Origin: DATKMG01 sp035541995
GTDB lineage: Bacteria; Acidobacteriota; Terriglobia; Versatilivoradales; Versatilivoraceae
NCBI GenBank assembly: GCA_035541995.1
Contig: DATKMG010000049.1
Location: 1-7,589, forward strand
DNA length: 7,589 bases
Reading direction: 5' to 3'
In this document: positions 1 through 7,285 of the stretch, piece after piece
Layout of the letters: every line of letters starts with the position of its first letter
How positions within the stretch are numbered: the first letter of the stretch is position 1
Program-made: the position numbers and the translations under genes
The notes under the pieces: generated by a model
Database searches by the model: none
Told to the model about the DNA's origin: nothing
The model's input: the letters and a program-made list of their open reading frames with translations, nothing else

Positions 1-881
1 CTATTCTGGCTCGTGGGACCCCAGGGTTCTCAGGTGCTGATCTGGCCAATCTGGTCAACGAAGCAGCGCTCAATGCTGCCCGTTACAATCAGAAATCCGT
101 CACGATGGCCGACTTCGAGACGGCCAAAGACAAGGTATTGATGGGAGTGGAGCGAAAATCGTTGATTATCAGTGAAGCTGAGAAACGAAACACCGCTTTT
201 CACGAGGCAGGTCACGCACTGGTCGCTGCCATGATCCCGAATGCAGACCCCGTTCACAAGGTCACGATCATCCCCCGCGGAATGGCTCTTGGCGTGACAA
301 TGCAGTTGCCTGTTGACGACAAGCACACTTATACGCGCGACTACCTGGAGGGGCAAATCGCCATCATGATGGGAGGGAGAGTGGCAGAAGAGCTCTTCTT
401 GAACCATATGACCACGGGTGCCGGAAATGATTTTGAGCAGGCGACAGAACTTGCCAGGAGGATGGTTTGTGACTATGGGATGTCCTCACTAGGTCCACTG
501 ACTTTTGGAAAGCGGGAGGAGCAGATCTTTCTCGGGCGAGAGATTGCCCAGCATCGGGATTACAGCGAAGATACAGCCATTAAAATCGATCAGGAGATCA
601 AGCGGTTTGTCAACGAAGGGTACGAACGAGCCAGCCGGATCTTGGGCGAAAACCGGCAGACTCTGGTCCATATCGCCGAGAATCTGCTGGAACGAGAAGT
701 CTTGGATGCCAACGAGGTCAAGTTGTTGATTCAAGGTCTTCCTCTAGACACGAAAGACAGCACTGTTTCAAAGTCCAAAGTAGGGAGTGCCGAGAAACCA
801 GAACAACAGGTGGTTCAATCCCTGACCCCTTCGGTCGCACCTTTGGTGGATAAGCAAAGAGAAAAGCCTGCTCCTGCTTAA
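1..881 (+). CDS. ftsH: ATP-dependent zinc metalloprotease FtsH, C-terminal part (5' end outside window)
   Basis: FtsH is a membrane-anchored hexameric AAA+ protease that unfolds and degrades membrane and short-lived cytosolic proteins. The reading frame is open from base 3 and gives 292 visible residues. They begin in the AAA+ helical lid (RGTPGFSGADLANLVNEAAL), so the transmembrane segments, Walker A and Walker B boxes lie upstream of the window. The peptidase domain carries the zinc motif HEAGH at bases 201-215 (visible residues 67-71). The expected third zinc ligand, an Asp within TTGAGND, is at bases 429-431 (visible residue 143). The remaining helices match the family up to about base 740. 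A polar tail of about 45 residues rich in K, P, S and Q follows, as in other FtsH proteins, and is not conserved. The ATG at 105 is internal and is not the start. The gene lies directly upstream of folP, as in E. coli. The identification is firm; the missing N-terminus is only a window limit. Confidence 0.97.
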   Translation, partial: ILARGTPGFSGADLANLVNEAALNAARYNQKSVTMADFETAKDKVLMGVERKSLIISEAEKRNTAFHEAGHALVAAMIPNADPVHKVTIIPRGMALGVTMQLPVDDKHTYTRDYLEGQIAIMMGGRVAEELFLNHMTTGAGNDFEQATELARRMVCDYGMSSLGPLTFGKREEQIFLGREIAQHRDYSEDTAIKIDQEIKRFVNEGYERASRILGENRQTLVHIAENLLEREVLDANEVKLLIQGLPLDTKDSTVSKSKVGSAEKPEQQVVQSLTPSVAPLVDKQREKPAPA

Positions 882-890
882 CGCCATTCA

Positions 891-917
891 AGGAGGGTCC
901 GCCTCGTCGGGATGAGG
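891..917 (+). promoter_or_regulatory. Unassigned Shine-Dalgarno-like AGGAGGG followed by a short hairpin after ftsH
   Basis: Ten bases after the ftsH stop is AGGAGGG (891-897), complementary to the anti-SD of the 16S gene in this window. It is followed by GCCTCGT-CGGG-ATGAGGC (901-917), a stem of seven pairs including one G-T, with a four-base loop. No start codon sits at normal spacing. The nearest ATG (912) is 15 bases past GGAGG and inside the hairpin. It opens a 60-codon frame ending at 1094 with no recognisable sequence. There is no T-run, so this is not a standard terminator. It may be a weak attenuator, a 3'-end stem of the ftsH mRNA, or chance. Confidence 0.25.
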
Positions 918-1084
918 CAACGTCAAGCACGTGGGGTTTGCCTGGAACCCTTCCTCTATGAATCAAAAGTAGTTAGTCTTTCTTCCTCCAATAATCTGAA
1001 TGGATCCCGGCCCTGTCTAGAAACACAGAATTGTCGGTTCCCAACTGTTAACATTTCTAAAGGTTCGAATCGTCGAGGGCGATT

Positions 1085-1948
1085 GTGGCAATAGCGCGCC
1101 AGATCTTCACTTTGAGAATGCCATCGCGGCAGCTGGTCTTGGGCAGGAGGACCCTTGTCATGGGGGTTCTTAATGTGACACCAGACTCATTCTTCGACGG
1201 AGGCCATTACTTTAAGCCGGAGCAGGCAATCGACCGCGGGATCCGGCTGGAGGATGAAGGTGCCGATATCTTGGACATCGGGGGCGAATCTACCAGGCCG
1301 CCCCATGTCGTGGAGTTACCCTTTGAAGAAGAGACTCGGCGCATCCTGCCAGTCATCGAAGGATTGCGAAAGCGTCTTCGTATCCCTATTTCTGTAGACA
1401 CTTATAAAGCCGCTGTGGCGCGAAGGGCCATTGCGGCTGGTGCGGAAATGGTGAACGACGTCGGTGGATTGAGATTCGACGGTAACCTTGCTTCTGTGGT
1501 TGCCGAGACAAAGGCCGCTGTTGTCATCGTGCACTCTCGAGGGAGCCCCACGACAATGCACGGTCTCCCACCATCCAGTGGCATTGTTCGGTTGGTGGTT
1601 TCCGGACTTCGAGCCCGAATTCGAAAGGCCAGAAAGGCAGGGATCCCCTTGAGCCGGATCGTCATCGATCCCGGAATTGGTTTCGGCAAACAGCCCCACG
1701 AGAGCTTAAAGCTTCTGCATAATTTGAATTCTCTGCGTCAGTTGAAACTTCCAATCCTGGTTGGAGTGTCCCGTAAGTCTTTTCTGGGCCAGATCCTGAG
1801 GCAGCCAGTGGAAAGTCGCTTAATAGGGAGCCTCGCAGCCGCGAGTGTGGCGGTGGTGGAGGGGGCACACATACTCAGGGTTCACGATGTCAAAGAGACT
1901 GTTCAGGTGCTGAAAATCTGTGACGCCATCTTGCGTGGAAATGTTTAG
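1085..1948 (+). CDS. folP: Dihydropteroate synthase
   Basis: This cytosolic TIM-barrel enzyme joins p-aminobenzoate to 6-hydroxymethyl-7,8-dihydropterin diphosphate to make dihydropteroate; it is the sulfonamide target in folate synthesis. The 287 residues match family length and contain all the signature blocks. These are NVTPDSFFDGG (residues 30-40), DILDIGGESTRP (61-72), SVDT with Asp105, NDVGG with Asn124, DPGIGFGK (195-202), SRKS with Lys231, and RVHDV (265-269). The residues equivalent to the E. coli pterin, pABA and phosphate ligands are present. The usual HMRG is HSRG here. I prefer the GTG start at 1085 because GAGGG at 1075-1079 sits five bases upstream. The in-frame ATG at 1118 has no spaced ribosome site and would leave little sequence before the first strand. 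The stop TAG shares its last base with the cdaA start, so translational coupling is likely. A 203-bp gap separates it from ftsH, so it may have its own promoter, but I could not find a convincing one. Confidence 0.96.
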   Translation: MAIARQIFTLRMPSRQLVLGRRTLVMGVLNVTPDSFFDGGHYFKPEQAIDRGIRLEDEGADILDIGGESTRPPHVVELPFEEETRRILPVIEGLRKRLRIPISVDTYKAAVARRAIAAGAEMVNDVGGLRFDGNLASVVAETKAAVVIVHSRGSPTTMHGLPPSSGIVRLVVSGLRARIRKARKAGIPLSRIVIDPGIGFGKQPHESLKLLHNLNSLRQLKLPILVGVSRKSFLGQILRQPVESRLIGSLAAASVAVVEGAHILRVHDVKETVQVLKICDAILRGNV

Positions 1949-2775
1949 TGCTTATGTCTTGGTTTGAATTTCTAAACTCAATACGGGACAAACTCAGCTG
2001 GACTGCGGTAGTTGATATCTGCATTGTCAGTGCGATCATCTATCAGGTCCTGGTCTTGATTCGTGGAACCCGAGCCTTGCAGATGGCCCTGGGAGTGGGA
2101 TTCCTGGTTGTTTTCTACTATCTTAGCCGCTGGCTACAACTGGCTACCGTGCAGTGGATCCTGACAAACATGTTGCCGTATTTCGTTTTTGGCTTGATCG
2201 TGCTCTTTGCTGCTGAAATCCGGCGGGCTCTGGCTAGCATCGGGAAGAATCCGCTCCTGCGGAAATTCTCGAGGAGCTTCTTTGCGGAAACCTACGACGA
2301 AATCGTCTTGGCAGCGACTACCTTGTCCTCCCAGCGAGTGGGAGCCTTAATTGTTATCGAGAGGGAAATCGGCCTCAAACACTATATCGAAAGTGGCGTG
2401 GCCATCGATGCAGCCCTTTCTTACGATCTGCTTGTCAGCATCTTCTCGCCAGGTGCTCCCCTACACGATGGCGCCGTTATCGTTCAAAAGTGGCGAATCA
2501 AAGCCGCGGCTTGCTTTCTTCCCCTAACCGTGAATCCCAAACTGAGCAAAGAGTTGGGAACTCGCCATCGGGCAGCCCTGGGGGTAACTGAGGAGTCGGA
2601 TGCAGTCGTCGTGGTCGTATCCGAAGAGACTGGGATCATTTCAACAGTGGTGGGAGGGCAGATCGAAAGAAACTTGGATGGAGACGGCCTAAGACGCCAA
2701 CTTGAATCCATTCTTGAGGGCAAAGTAGCAAAAGAGAAACCTCTAAAGGTCCCACCAGTTTTGGAGGGCAAATGA
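1948..2775 (+). CDS. cdaA: Membrane diadenylate cyclase (c-di-AMP synthase, DisA_N/DAC domain)
   Basis: CdaA condenses two ATP molecules to the second messenger c-di-AMP, which in known bacteria controls potassium and osmolyte transport and cell-wall homeostasis. The 275-residue protein has three N-terminal membrane segments (about residues 20-38, 44-60 and 70-88), with the family RGTRA turn after the first. A linker leads to the cytosolic DAC domain (about 110-255). Both catalytic motifs are intact: DGA at 174-176 in PLHDGAVIV, and RHR at 206-208 in ELGTRHRAALG. VVVSEETG (222-229) is also typical. GTG at 1948 overlaps the folP stop (TAGTG) and has GGAA seven bases upstream. ATG at 1954 is an alternative start that would remove only two residues. 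The 3' end overlaps cdaR in ATGA (2772-2775). Position before a YbbR gene and glmM matches the Firmicutes cdaA-cdaR-glmM module, where CdaR and GlmM modulate the cyclase. Confidence 0.96.
   Translation: MLMSWFEFLNSIRDKLSWTAVVDICIVSAIIYQVLVLIRGTRALQMALGVGFLVVFYYLSRWLQLATVQWILTNMLPYFVFGLIVLFAAEIRRALASIGKNPLLRKFSRSFFAETYDEIVLAATTLSSQRVGALIVIEREIGLKHYIESGVAIDAALSYDLLVSIFSPGAPLHDGAVIVQKWRIKAAACFLPLTVNPKLSKELGTRHRAALGVTEESDAVVVVVSEETGIISTVVGGQIERNLDGDGLRRQLESILEGKVAKEKPLKVPPVLEGK
2763..2768 (+). promoter_or_regulatory. Ribosome binding site of cdaR
   Basis: GGAGGG lies inside the last codons of cdaA, with three bases before the ATG at 2772 (four from the GGAGG core). It matches the CCTCC anti-SD at 6557-6561 of the 16S gene in this window. 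Together with the ATGA overlap it fixes the cdaR start and suggests coupled translation of cyclase and partner. Confidence 0.75.
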
Positions 2776-3452
2776 TCCCGAGGTTGCGTCGGCTCTGGAG
2801 TATTCTAATATCTAATTTTCACTTTAAGGTGATCTCAGTCCTCCTTGCCTGCATGCTTTGGGGAGCAATCAACAATGAACCGCAATCTGTCGCAGTGTTT
2901 AAGGTTCCATTGATTTTTCGCAATTACCCCAGGGGGACCGAGGTGACTGGTGATACCATCAGTGCTCTCGATGTGCGAGTTACTGCCTCATCCGGGATCA
3001 TCAAGCGGCTTGATCCGGGAGATATTTCTGCTTTTGTCGACTTGTCGGATTGGAGCCTGGGAGAACGAACCTATCCCCTTTCCACCCAAAACGTACTTGT
3101 TCCTTATGGCGTTAAAATTGTCAGGATTATCCCCAACCAGATCAAGCTCAATTTCCAGCACATCCGAAACAAAATCGTGGAGATTCAACCAAAGCTGGTT
3201 GGAAATTTGCCGAAGGGATGCCGCATCACCGAGGTCGTTTGCAGACCTTCAACAGTTCAAATCGCGGGGCCTGAAGACCGATTGAAGGGAATCTCCCACC
3301 TGTATACGGAATCGATTGATATTACGGGGAAGGACGGGCCATACCATGCCAAGGTTCACTTAACCTTGGATGACCCGCTCCTGCAACTGGCCGAGGATCC
3401 TGAGATCAGCGTCGACATAACCATAACTGTTTCACCCGAAAGGCGAAAGTGA
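2772..3452 (+). CDS. cdaR: YbbR-domain membrane protein, CdaA partner
   Basis: This is a 226-residue protein with a short basic N-terminus (RLRRLW), one membrane anchor at about residues 18-33, and an extracytoplasmic remainder made of beta-rich YbbR repeats. I read about two repeats, roughly residues 38-122 and 123-222. Each ends with a strand pattern such as IIPNQIKLNF and DPEISVDITITV. Firmicutes CdaR often has more repeats, so this is a shorter form. In Bacillus and Listeria, CdaR contacts CdaA and modulates c-di-AMP synthesis; the same role here is inferred from its place immediately after cdaA. YbbR repeats diverge strongly, so the assignment rests on the anchor, the repeat pattern and the gene order together. 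No catalytic residues are expected. The start is supported by the GGAGGG ribosome site and the ATGA overlap with cdaA. Confidence 0.88.
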   Translation: MIPRLRRLWSILISNFHFKVISVLLACMLWGAINNEPQSVAVFKVPLIFRNYPRGTEVTGDTISALDVRVTASSGIIKRLDPGDISAFVDLSDWSLGERTYPLSTQNVLVPYGVKIVRIIPNQIKLNFQHIRNKIVEIQPKLVGNLPKGCRITEVVCRPSTVQIAGPEDRLKGISHLYTESIDITGKDGPYHAKVHLTLDDPLLQLAEDPEISVDITITVSPERRK

Positions 3453-3514
3453 GTGGATATGGACCTTGCTCGAATACCGTGCATCCTTAATTAATCCATT
3501 CACTGCTCAGTCGC

Positions 3515-3526
3515 AATGAATTCATT
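3515..3526 (+). promoter_or_regulatory. Perfect 12-bp palindrome abutting the glmM start codon
   Basis: AATGAATTCATT is self-complementary over all 12 bases and ends immediately before the glmM ATG. It occupies the place where a ribosome binding site should be, and no purine-rich SD is visible there. It could be a protein-binding site or chance. It also contains ATG AAT TCA TTA TGA, a four-codon frame whose stop overlaps the glmM start. Confidence 0.35.
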
Positions 3527-4888
3527 ATGAGAGAGCTATTTGGAACCGATGGAATTCGCGGAGTGGCAGGGCAGTTCCCATTGGAGCCTGATTCCCTTGT
3601 CTGTATTGGACTGGCTGTAGCCCGCCACCTTAAGGGAGCTACTACCAATCCGAGAATTATCATGGGCCATGACACGCGCGAGTCGGGGCCATGGATTGCC
3701 CAATGCCTGACAGGATCTCTGGAGGATGCGGGCGTCGATTTGATCCACCAGGTTGGGGTAATTTCTACTCCTGGGCTTGCTTTTCTGACTCGGATACACG
3801 AGTTCGACCTTGGAATCATGATCTCCGCTTCGCACAATCCTTACATGGACAATGGCATTAAGCTCTTTTCAAAGACCGGGTTCAAATTTCCCGACGAGTG
3901 GGAGAAAGGAATCGAACGGGAAATCTTTGCGTGTCTCGACAGGGGAGACTTTAGAGCTAAATCTCGGGTCAGGAAGACCCCCTTGAGCGCTGAAGCGGAA
4001 GTTGAAGACTACATTGAGTTTCTGGTGGAGCAATTTCAAGGCGCCTATAGGGCAGGTCGAGTGGCGATGGATGTTTGTAATGGTTCAGCCTCCCAGATTG
4101 CACCAATGGTTTTTCAACGCTTGGGGGCCGAGGTTTCCGTGATCAACAACAAGCCCGACGGGAAGAACATCAACCAGCATTGCGGTTCTTTGCATATTGA
4201 GGTGCTGAAGGAATTCGTCAATCGGACGAAGTCGGTTTTTGGCGTGGCGTTTGACGGGGATGCGGATCGTTCCCTTTTCGTCACCTCCTCGGGTCGGGTT
4301 TTTGATGGGGACTACGTTCTCTATGCCTTTTCCGATTATTTCAAACGCCAGGGAAGGCTGCAGCAGAACATCGTGGTAGGGACGGTTATGACGAATCTCG
4401 CGTTGGAGATATCCCTCAAGAAACGGGGGATCTCGTTGATTCGGGCAGCAGTGGGAGACAAGTATGTCCTGGAAGAAATGAGAAGAACCAATGCTAACCT
4501 GGGTGGTGAGCCTTCCGGGCATGTCATTCTGCGCGACTACCACACCACCGGTGACGGAATCCTAACAGCGATCAAACTGGCTGAGATCCTCTCCAGCGAA
4601 GAAACGACTCTAGATGAGATTGCGGCCGGGTACAAGCCTTACCCTCAAATACTGGATGGGCTCAAGGTGAAAGAGAGAATCTCTCTCACGCGTTCAAAAG
4701 AAATCCAGTCACTTCTCGCCGAAACCGAGAGGCAATTGCACGGAAATGGCCGGTTGGTGGTCCGTTATTCAGGCACCGAACCCTTATTGCGCCTGATGGT
4801 GGAGGGGGAGGATCCAGAGCAAGTCAACCGATTGGTCCGGGAATTGAAGGCCGGTTTGGAGAAGGTCCTTTCGGTAATTTCTTCCTGA
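3527..4888 (+). CDS. glmM: Phosphoglucosamine mutase
   Basis: GlmM interconverts glucosamine-6-phosphate and glucosamine-1-phosphate, feeding UDP-GlcNAc synthesis for peptidoglycan and lipid A. At 453 residues it has normal family length and all four active-site blocks. The N-terminal FGTDGIRG is at 5-12. The phosphoserine loop ISASHNP has the catalytic Ser102, the same number as in E. coli. The Mg-binding DGDADR is at 243-248, the sugar-recognition loop GGEPSGH at 326-332, and the phosphate-binding RYSGTEP at 413-419. The N-terminus starts exactly where family members do, so ATG 3527 is secure even though no Shine-Dalgarno is visible upstream. A 74-bp gap after cdaR holds only a weak candidate promoter (TTGCTC 3466, AATTAA 3489, 17-bp spacing), so it may be cotranscribed with cdaA-cdaR, its usual partners. 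No terminator follows; the rRNA promoter begins 26 bp after the stop. Confidence 0.97.
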   Translation: MRELFGTDGIRGVAGQFPLEPDSLVCIGLAVARHLKGATTNPRIIMGHDTRESGPWIAQCLTGSLEDAGVDLIHQVGVISTPGLAFLTRIHEFDLGIMISASHNPYMDNGIKLFSKTGFKFPDEWEKGIEREIFACLDRGDFRAKSRVRKTPLSAEAEVEDYIEFLVEQFQGAYRAGRVAMDVCNGSASQIAPMVFQRLGAEVSVINNKPDGKNINQHCGSLHIEVLKEFVNRTKSVFGVAFDGDADRSLFVTSSGRVFDGDYVLYAFSDYFKRQGRLQQNIVVGTVMTNLALEISLKKRGISLIRAAVGDKYVLEEMRRTNANLGGEPSGHVILRDYHTTGDGILTAIKLAEILSSEETTLDEIAAGYKPYPQILDGLKVKERISLTRSKEIQSLLAETERQLHGNGRLVVRYSGTEPLLRLMVEGEDPEQVNRLVRELKAGLEKVLSVISS

Positions 4889-4914
4889 TTAGTTCCTAGC
4901 GGCTCGTTTTCTAG

Positions 4915-4943
4915 TTGACAATGAGTAGGCGCTGGGATAGACT
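4915..4943 (+). promoter_or_regulatory. rRNA operon promoter (sigma-70 type)
   Basis: A perfect -35 box TTGACA (4915-4920) is followed, after exactly 17 bp, by TAGACT (4938-4943), which matches four of six bases of the -10 consensus. Transcription would start near 4950-4952, about 95 bases before mature 16S. The region just upstream is mildly T-rich (GTTTTCTAG) but shows no strong UP element. The location between glmM and the rRNA leader supports the call. Confidence 0.75.
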
Positions 4944-4963
4944 CACAAGGTTGTGTAGAAGCA

Positions 4964-4976
4964 GATCTTTGACAAC
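4964..4976 (+). promoter_or_regulatory. boxA-like antitermination element in the 16S leader
   Basis: GATCTTTGACAAC resembles the rRNA boxA of E. coli (TGCTCTTTAACA) and is repeated almost exactly before 23S at 7231-7243; the shared core is TCTTTGACAA. boxA recruits NusB-NusE to rRNA transcripts and prevents premature termination. The paired occurrence in front of both large rRNAs is the main support. Confidence 0.65.
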
Positions 4977-4990
4977 TGGGATAGACCGGT
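4976..4990 (+). other. Left arm of the 16S precursor processing stem
   Basis: CTGGGATAGACCGG (4976-4989) can pair with CCGGTCTATCCTGG (6639-6652) downstream of 16S. Eleven pairs are Watson-Crick without a break (4979-4989 with 6639-6649), and wobble pairs extend the helix to 14-15. It encloses the whole 16S gene, as RNase III substrates do in bacterial pre-rRNA. The role is inferred from geometry; pairing is read directly. Confidence 0.7.
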
Positions 4991-5044
4991 CAAGATACCG
5001 GAAGGTTTTTGATGCGCGACAGTAAAGAATACAAGAGAAGGGTT

Positions 5045-6568
<1,524 letters not shown>

Positions 6569-6575
6569 GAGAAAG

Positions 6576-6611
6576 GCCGGTTGGTTTGTGTGAAAGCGCA
6601 AGCTGGCTGGC
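6576..6611 (+). other. Thirteen-pair hairpin just after 16S rRNA
   Basis: Bases 6576-6588 (GCCGGTTGGTTTG) pair along their full length with 6599-6611 (CAAGCTGGCTGGC) when G-U pairs are allowed; five of the thirteen are G-U. The loop has ten bases. It lies 11 bases past the 16S 3' end and inside the processing stem, so it is probably part of precursor folding. Confidence 0.5.
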
Positions 6612-6637
6612 TGCATTAGGAATCGGAAGGTTGATAA

Positions 6638-6652
6638 GCCGGTCTATCCTGG
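6638..6652 (+). other. Right arm of the 16S precursor processing stem
   Basis: CCGGTCTATCCTGG (6639-6652) is the partner of 4976-4989 in the 16S leader. Base 6638 adds one wobble pair with 4990. It lies about 75 bases downstream of the mature 3' end. Confidence 0.7.
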
Positions 6653-6661
6653 GCCAAAGTG

Positions 6662-6777
6662 AGGTTTCAGGTGTTAGGTGTCAGGTGTCAGATTGGTTGG
6701 GCGCTTGATGGCTAATGCTTGAAACCAGGGCTTTAACCTCCTGAAATCTGGGACCTGGAACCTGAAACCTGACACCT
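6662..6777 (+). repeat. Heptad-repeat inverted pair (GGTGTCA family)
   Basis: The left arm reads as four 7-base units from 6663: GGTTTCA, GGTGTTA, then GGTGTCA twice. The right arm reads as five from 6742: TGAAATC, TGGGACC, TGGAACC, TGAAACC, TGACACC, the reverse-complement family. Arms 6662-6694 and 6745-6777 are identical in sense at 26 of 33 positions. Counting G-U pairs, 29 of 33 can pair, with one true mismatch per heptad, always at the same heptad position. The 50 bases between the arms contain another TGAAACC at 6720-6726. Confidence 0.85.
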
Positions 6778-6784
6778 GTTTTCG

Positions 6785-6861
<77 letters not shown>

Positions 6862-6879
6862 AAGGGAGTACCGTTTTTT

Positions 6880-6935
6880 GATTTCAGATTTCCGAGTGTT
6901 TAAATCGGCGATCGGAAATCATCATTCGGAAATCA
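6880..6935 (+). repeat. Heptad-repeat block between the two tRNAs (GATTTC/GAAATC family)
   Basis: Fifty-six of the 79 bases between tRNA-Ile and tRNA-Ala divide cleanly into eight 7-base units. They begin with GATTTCA and GATTTCC, pass through degenerate units, and end with GAAATCA, TCATTCG and GAAATCA. The outer units are inverted. TTGATTTC (6878-6885) pairs with GAAATCAA (6929-6936), and GATTTCCGA (6887-6895) pairs with TCGGAAATC (6912-6920), leaving an asymmetric bulge. This is a different unit from the one before tRNA-Ile but has the same period and inverted layout. Confidence 0.75.
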
Positions 6936-6940
6936 AGCGG

Positions 6941-7016
6941 GGGGCTGTAGCTCAGCTGGGAGAGCACCTGCTTTGCAAGCAGGGGGTCGTCGGTTCGAGC
7001 CCGATCAGCTCCACCA
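6941..7016 (+). tRNA. tRNA-Ala (anticodon TGC), CCA encoded
   Basis: This is a 76-base cloverleaf. Acceptor GGGGCTG pairs with CAGCTCC (one G-U), followed by discriminator A and an encoded CCA. The D arm is GCTCAGCTGGGAGAGC. The anticodon stem CCTGC/GCAGG encloses TTTGCAA with TGC at 6974-6976. The T arm GTCGG-TTCGAGC-CCGAT has one G-U pair. Confidence 0.97.
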
Positions 7017-7028
7017 GTAAGAAGAGCA

Positions 7029-7042
7029 GGGGGCTGGGGGCT
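7029..7042 (+). repeat. Tandem GGGGGCT heptad, two copies
   Basis: Two exact adjacent copies of GGGGGCT lie 13 bases after tRNA-Ala. No inverted partner (AGCCCCC) is visible in the window. Two copies alone are weak evidence; the shared 7-base period with the neighbouring blocks is why it is listed. Confidence 0.5.
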
Positions 7043-7097
7043 AGAGTTCTGGAGGTTTAGGAGAAGCAGGTGGGGGGTGCGCTGGAGCTGGAGAGGG

Positions 7098-7146
7098 AGT
7101 GATGATTTGAGCACTCGAAGCGATTTGGAGTGCTGAAATCATCACT
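7098..7146 (+). repeat. 19-bp inverted repeat / hairpin
   Basis: Arms 7098-7116 (AGTGATGATTTGAGCACTC) and 7128-7146 (GAGTGCTGAAATCATCACT) are complementary at 18 of 19 positions. The exception is a G-G at the twelfth pair. The loop is 11 bases. No T-run follows, so it is not an intrinsic terminator, which would make no sense inside an rRNA operon. It could be an RNase III site or a small hairpin element inserted into the spacer. Confidence 0.85.
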
Positions 7147-7163
7147 ACGACCAGGTAGTGAGC

Positions 7164-7231
7164 AGGAGTAAGGCAGAAGGCAGCGGGTGAACTGATTGGG
7201 ACCCGATACCGAATACCTGGCTCCTGAAATG
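7164..7231 (+). repeat. Degenerate heptad array (AGGCAGA and NNNNACC units)
   Basis: From 7164 the units are AGGAGTA, AGGCAGA, AGGCAGC and GGGTGAA. A five-base break follows, then from 7197 TGGGACC, CGATACC, GAATACC, TGGCTCC and TGAAATG. The second set has the same class of unit as the right arm of the 16S-tRNA-Ile repeat (TGGGACC and TGGAACC occur there). It is degenerate, so boundaries are approximate. Confidence 0.5.
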
Positions 7232-7243
7232 TTCTTTGACAAT
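7231..7243 (+). promoter_or_regulatory. boxA-like antitermination element before 23S
   Basis: GTTCTTTGACAAT repeats the TCTTTGACAA core of the leader element at 4964-4976. A second boxA in the spacer ahead of 23S is the normal arrangement in bacterial rRNA operons. Confidence 0.65.
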
Positions 7244-7285
7244 TGAAGGGATCAACTCAAGTTCGCCATCAAAAAGCAGTGGTTG

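Noticed and set aside
1031..1060. Possible folP promoter (TTGTCG with TTCTAA)
   Set aside because: The -10 match is poor and the spacing only approximate; not supportable by eye.
1316..1699. 127-codon minus-strand frame inside folP
   Set aside because: Shadow of folP, whose plus-strand frame carries all family motifs.
4085..4543. 152-codon minus-strand frame inside glmM
   Set aside because: Shadow of glmM; no recognisable domain.
6878..7114. Frames on both strands across tRNA-Ala
   Set aside because: They include the full tRNA and the flanking repeats; not coding.
7098..7146. Intrinsic terminator
   Set aside because: No T-run follows and the position is inside an rRNA operon before 23S.
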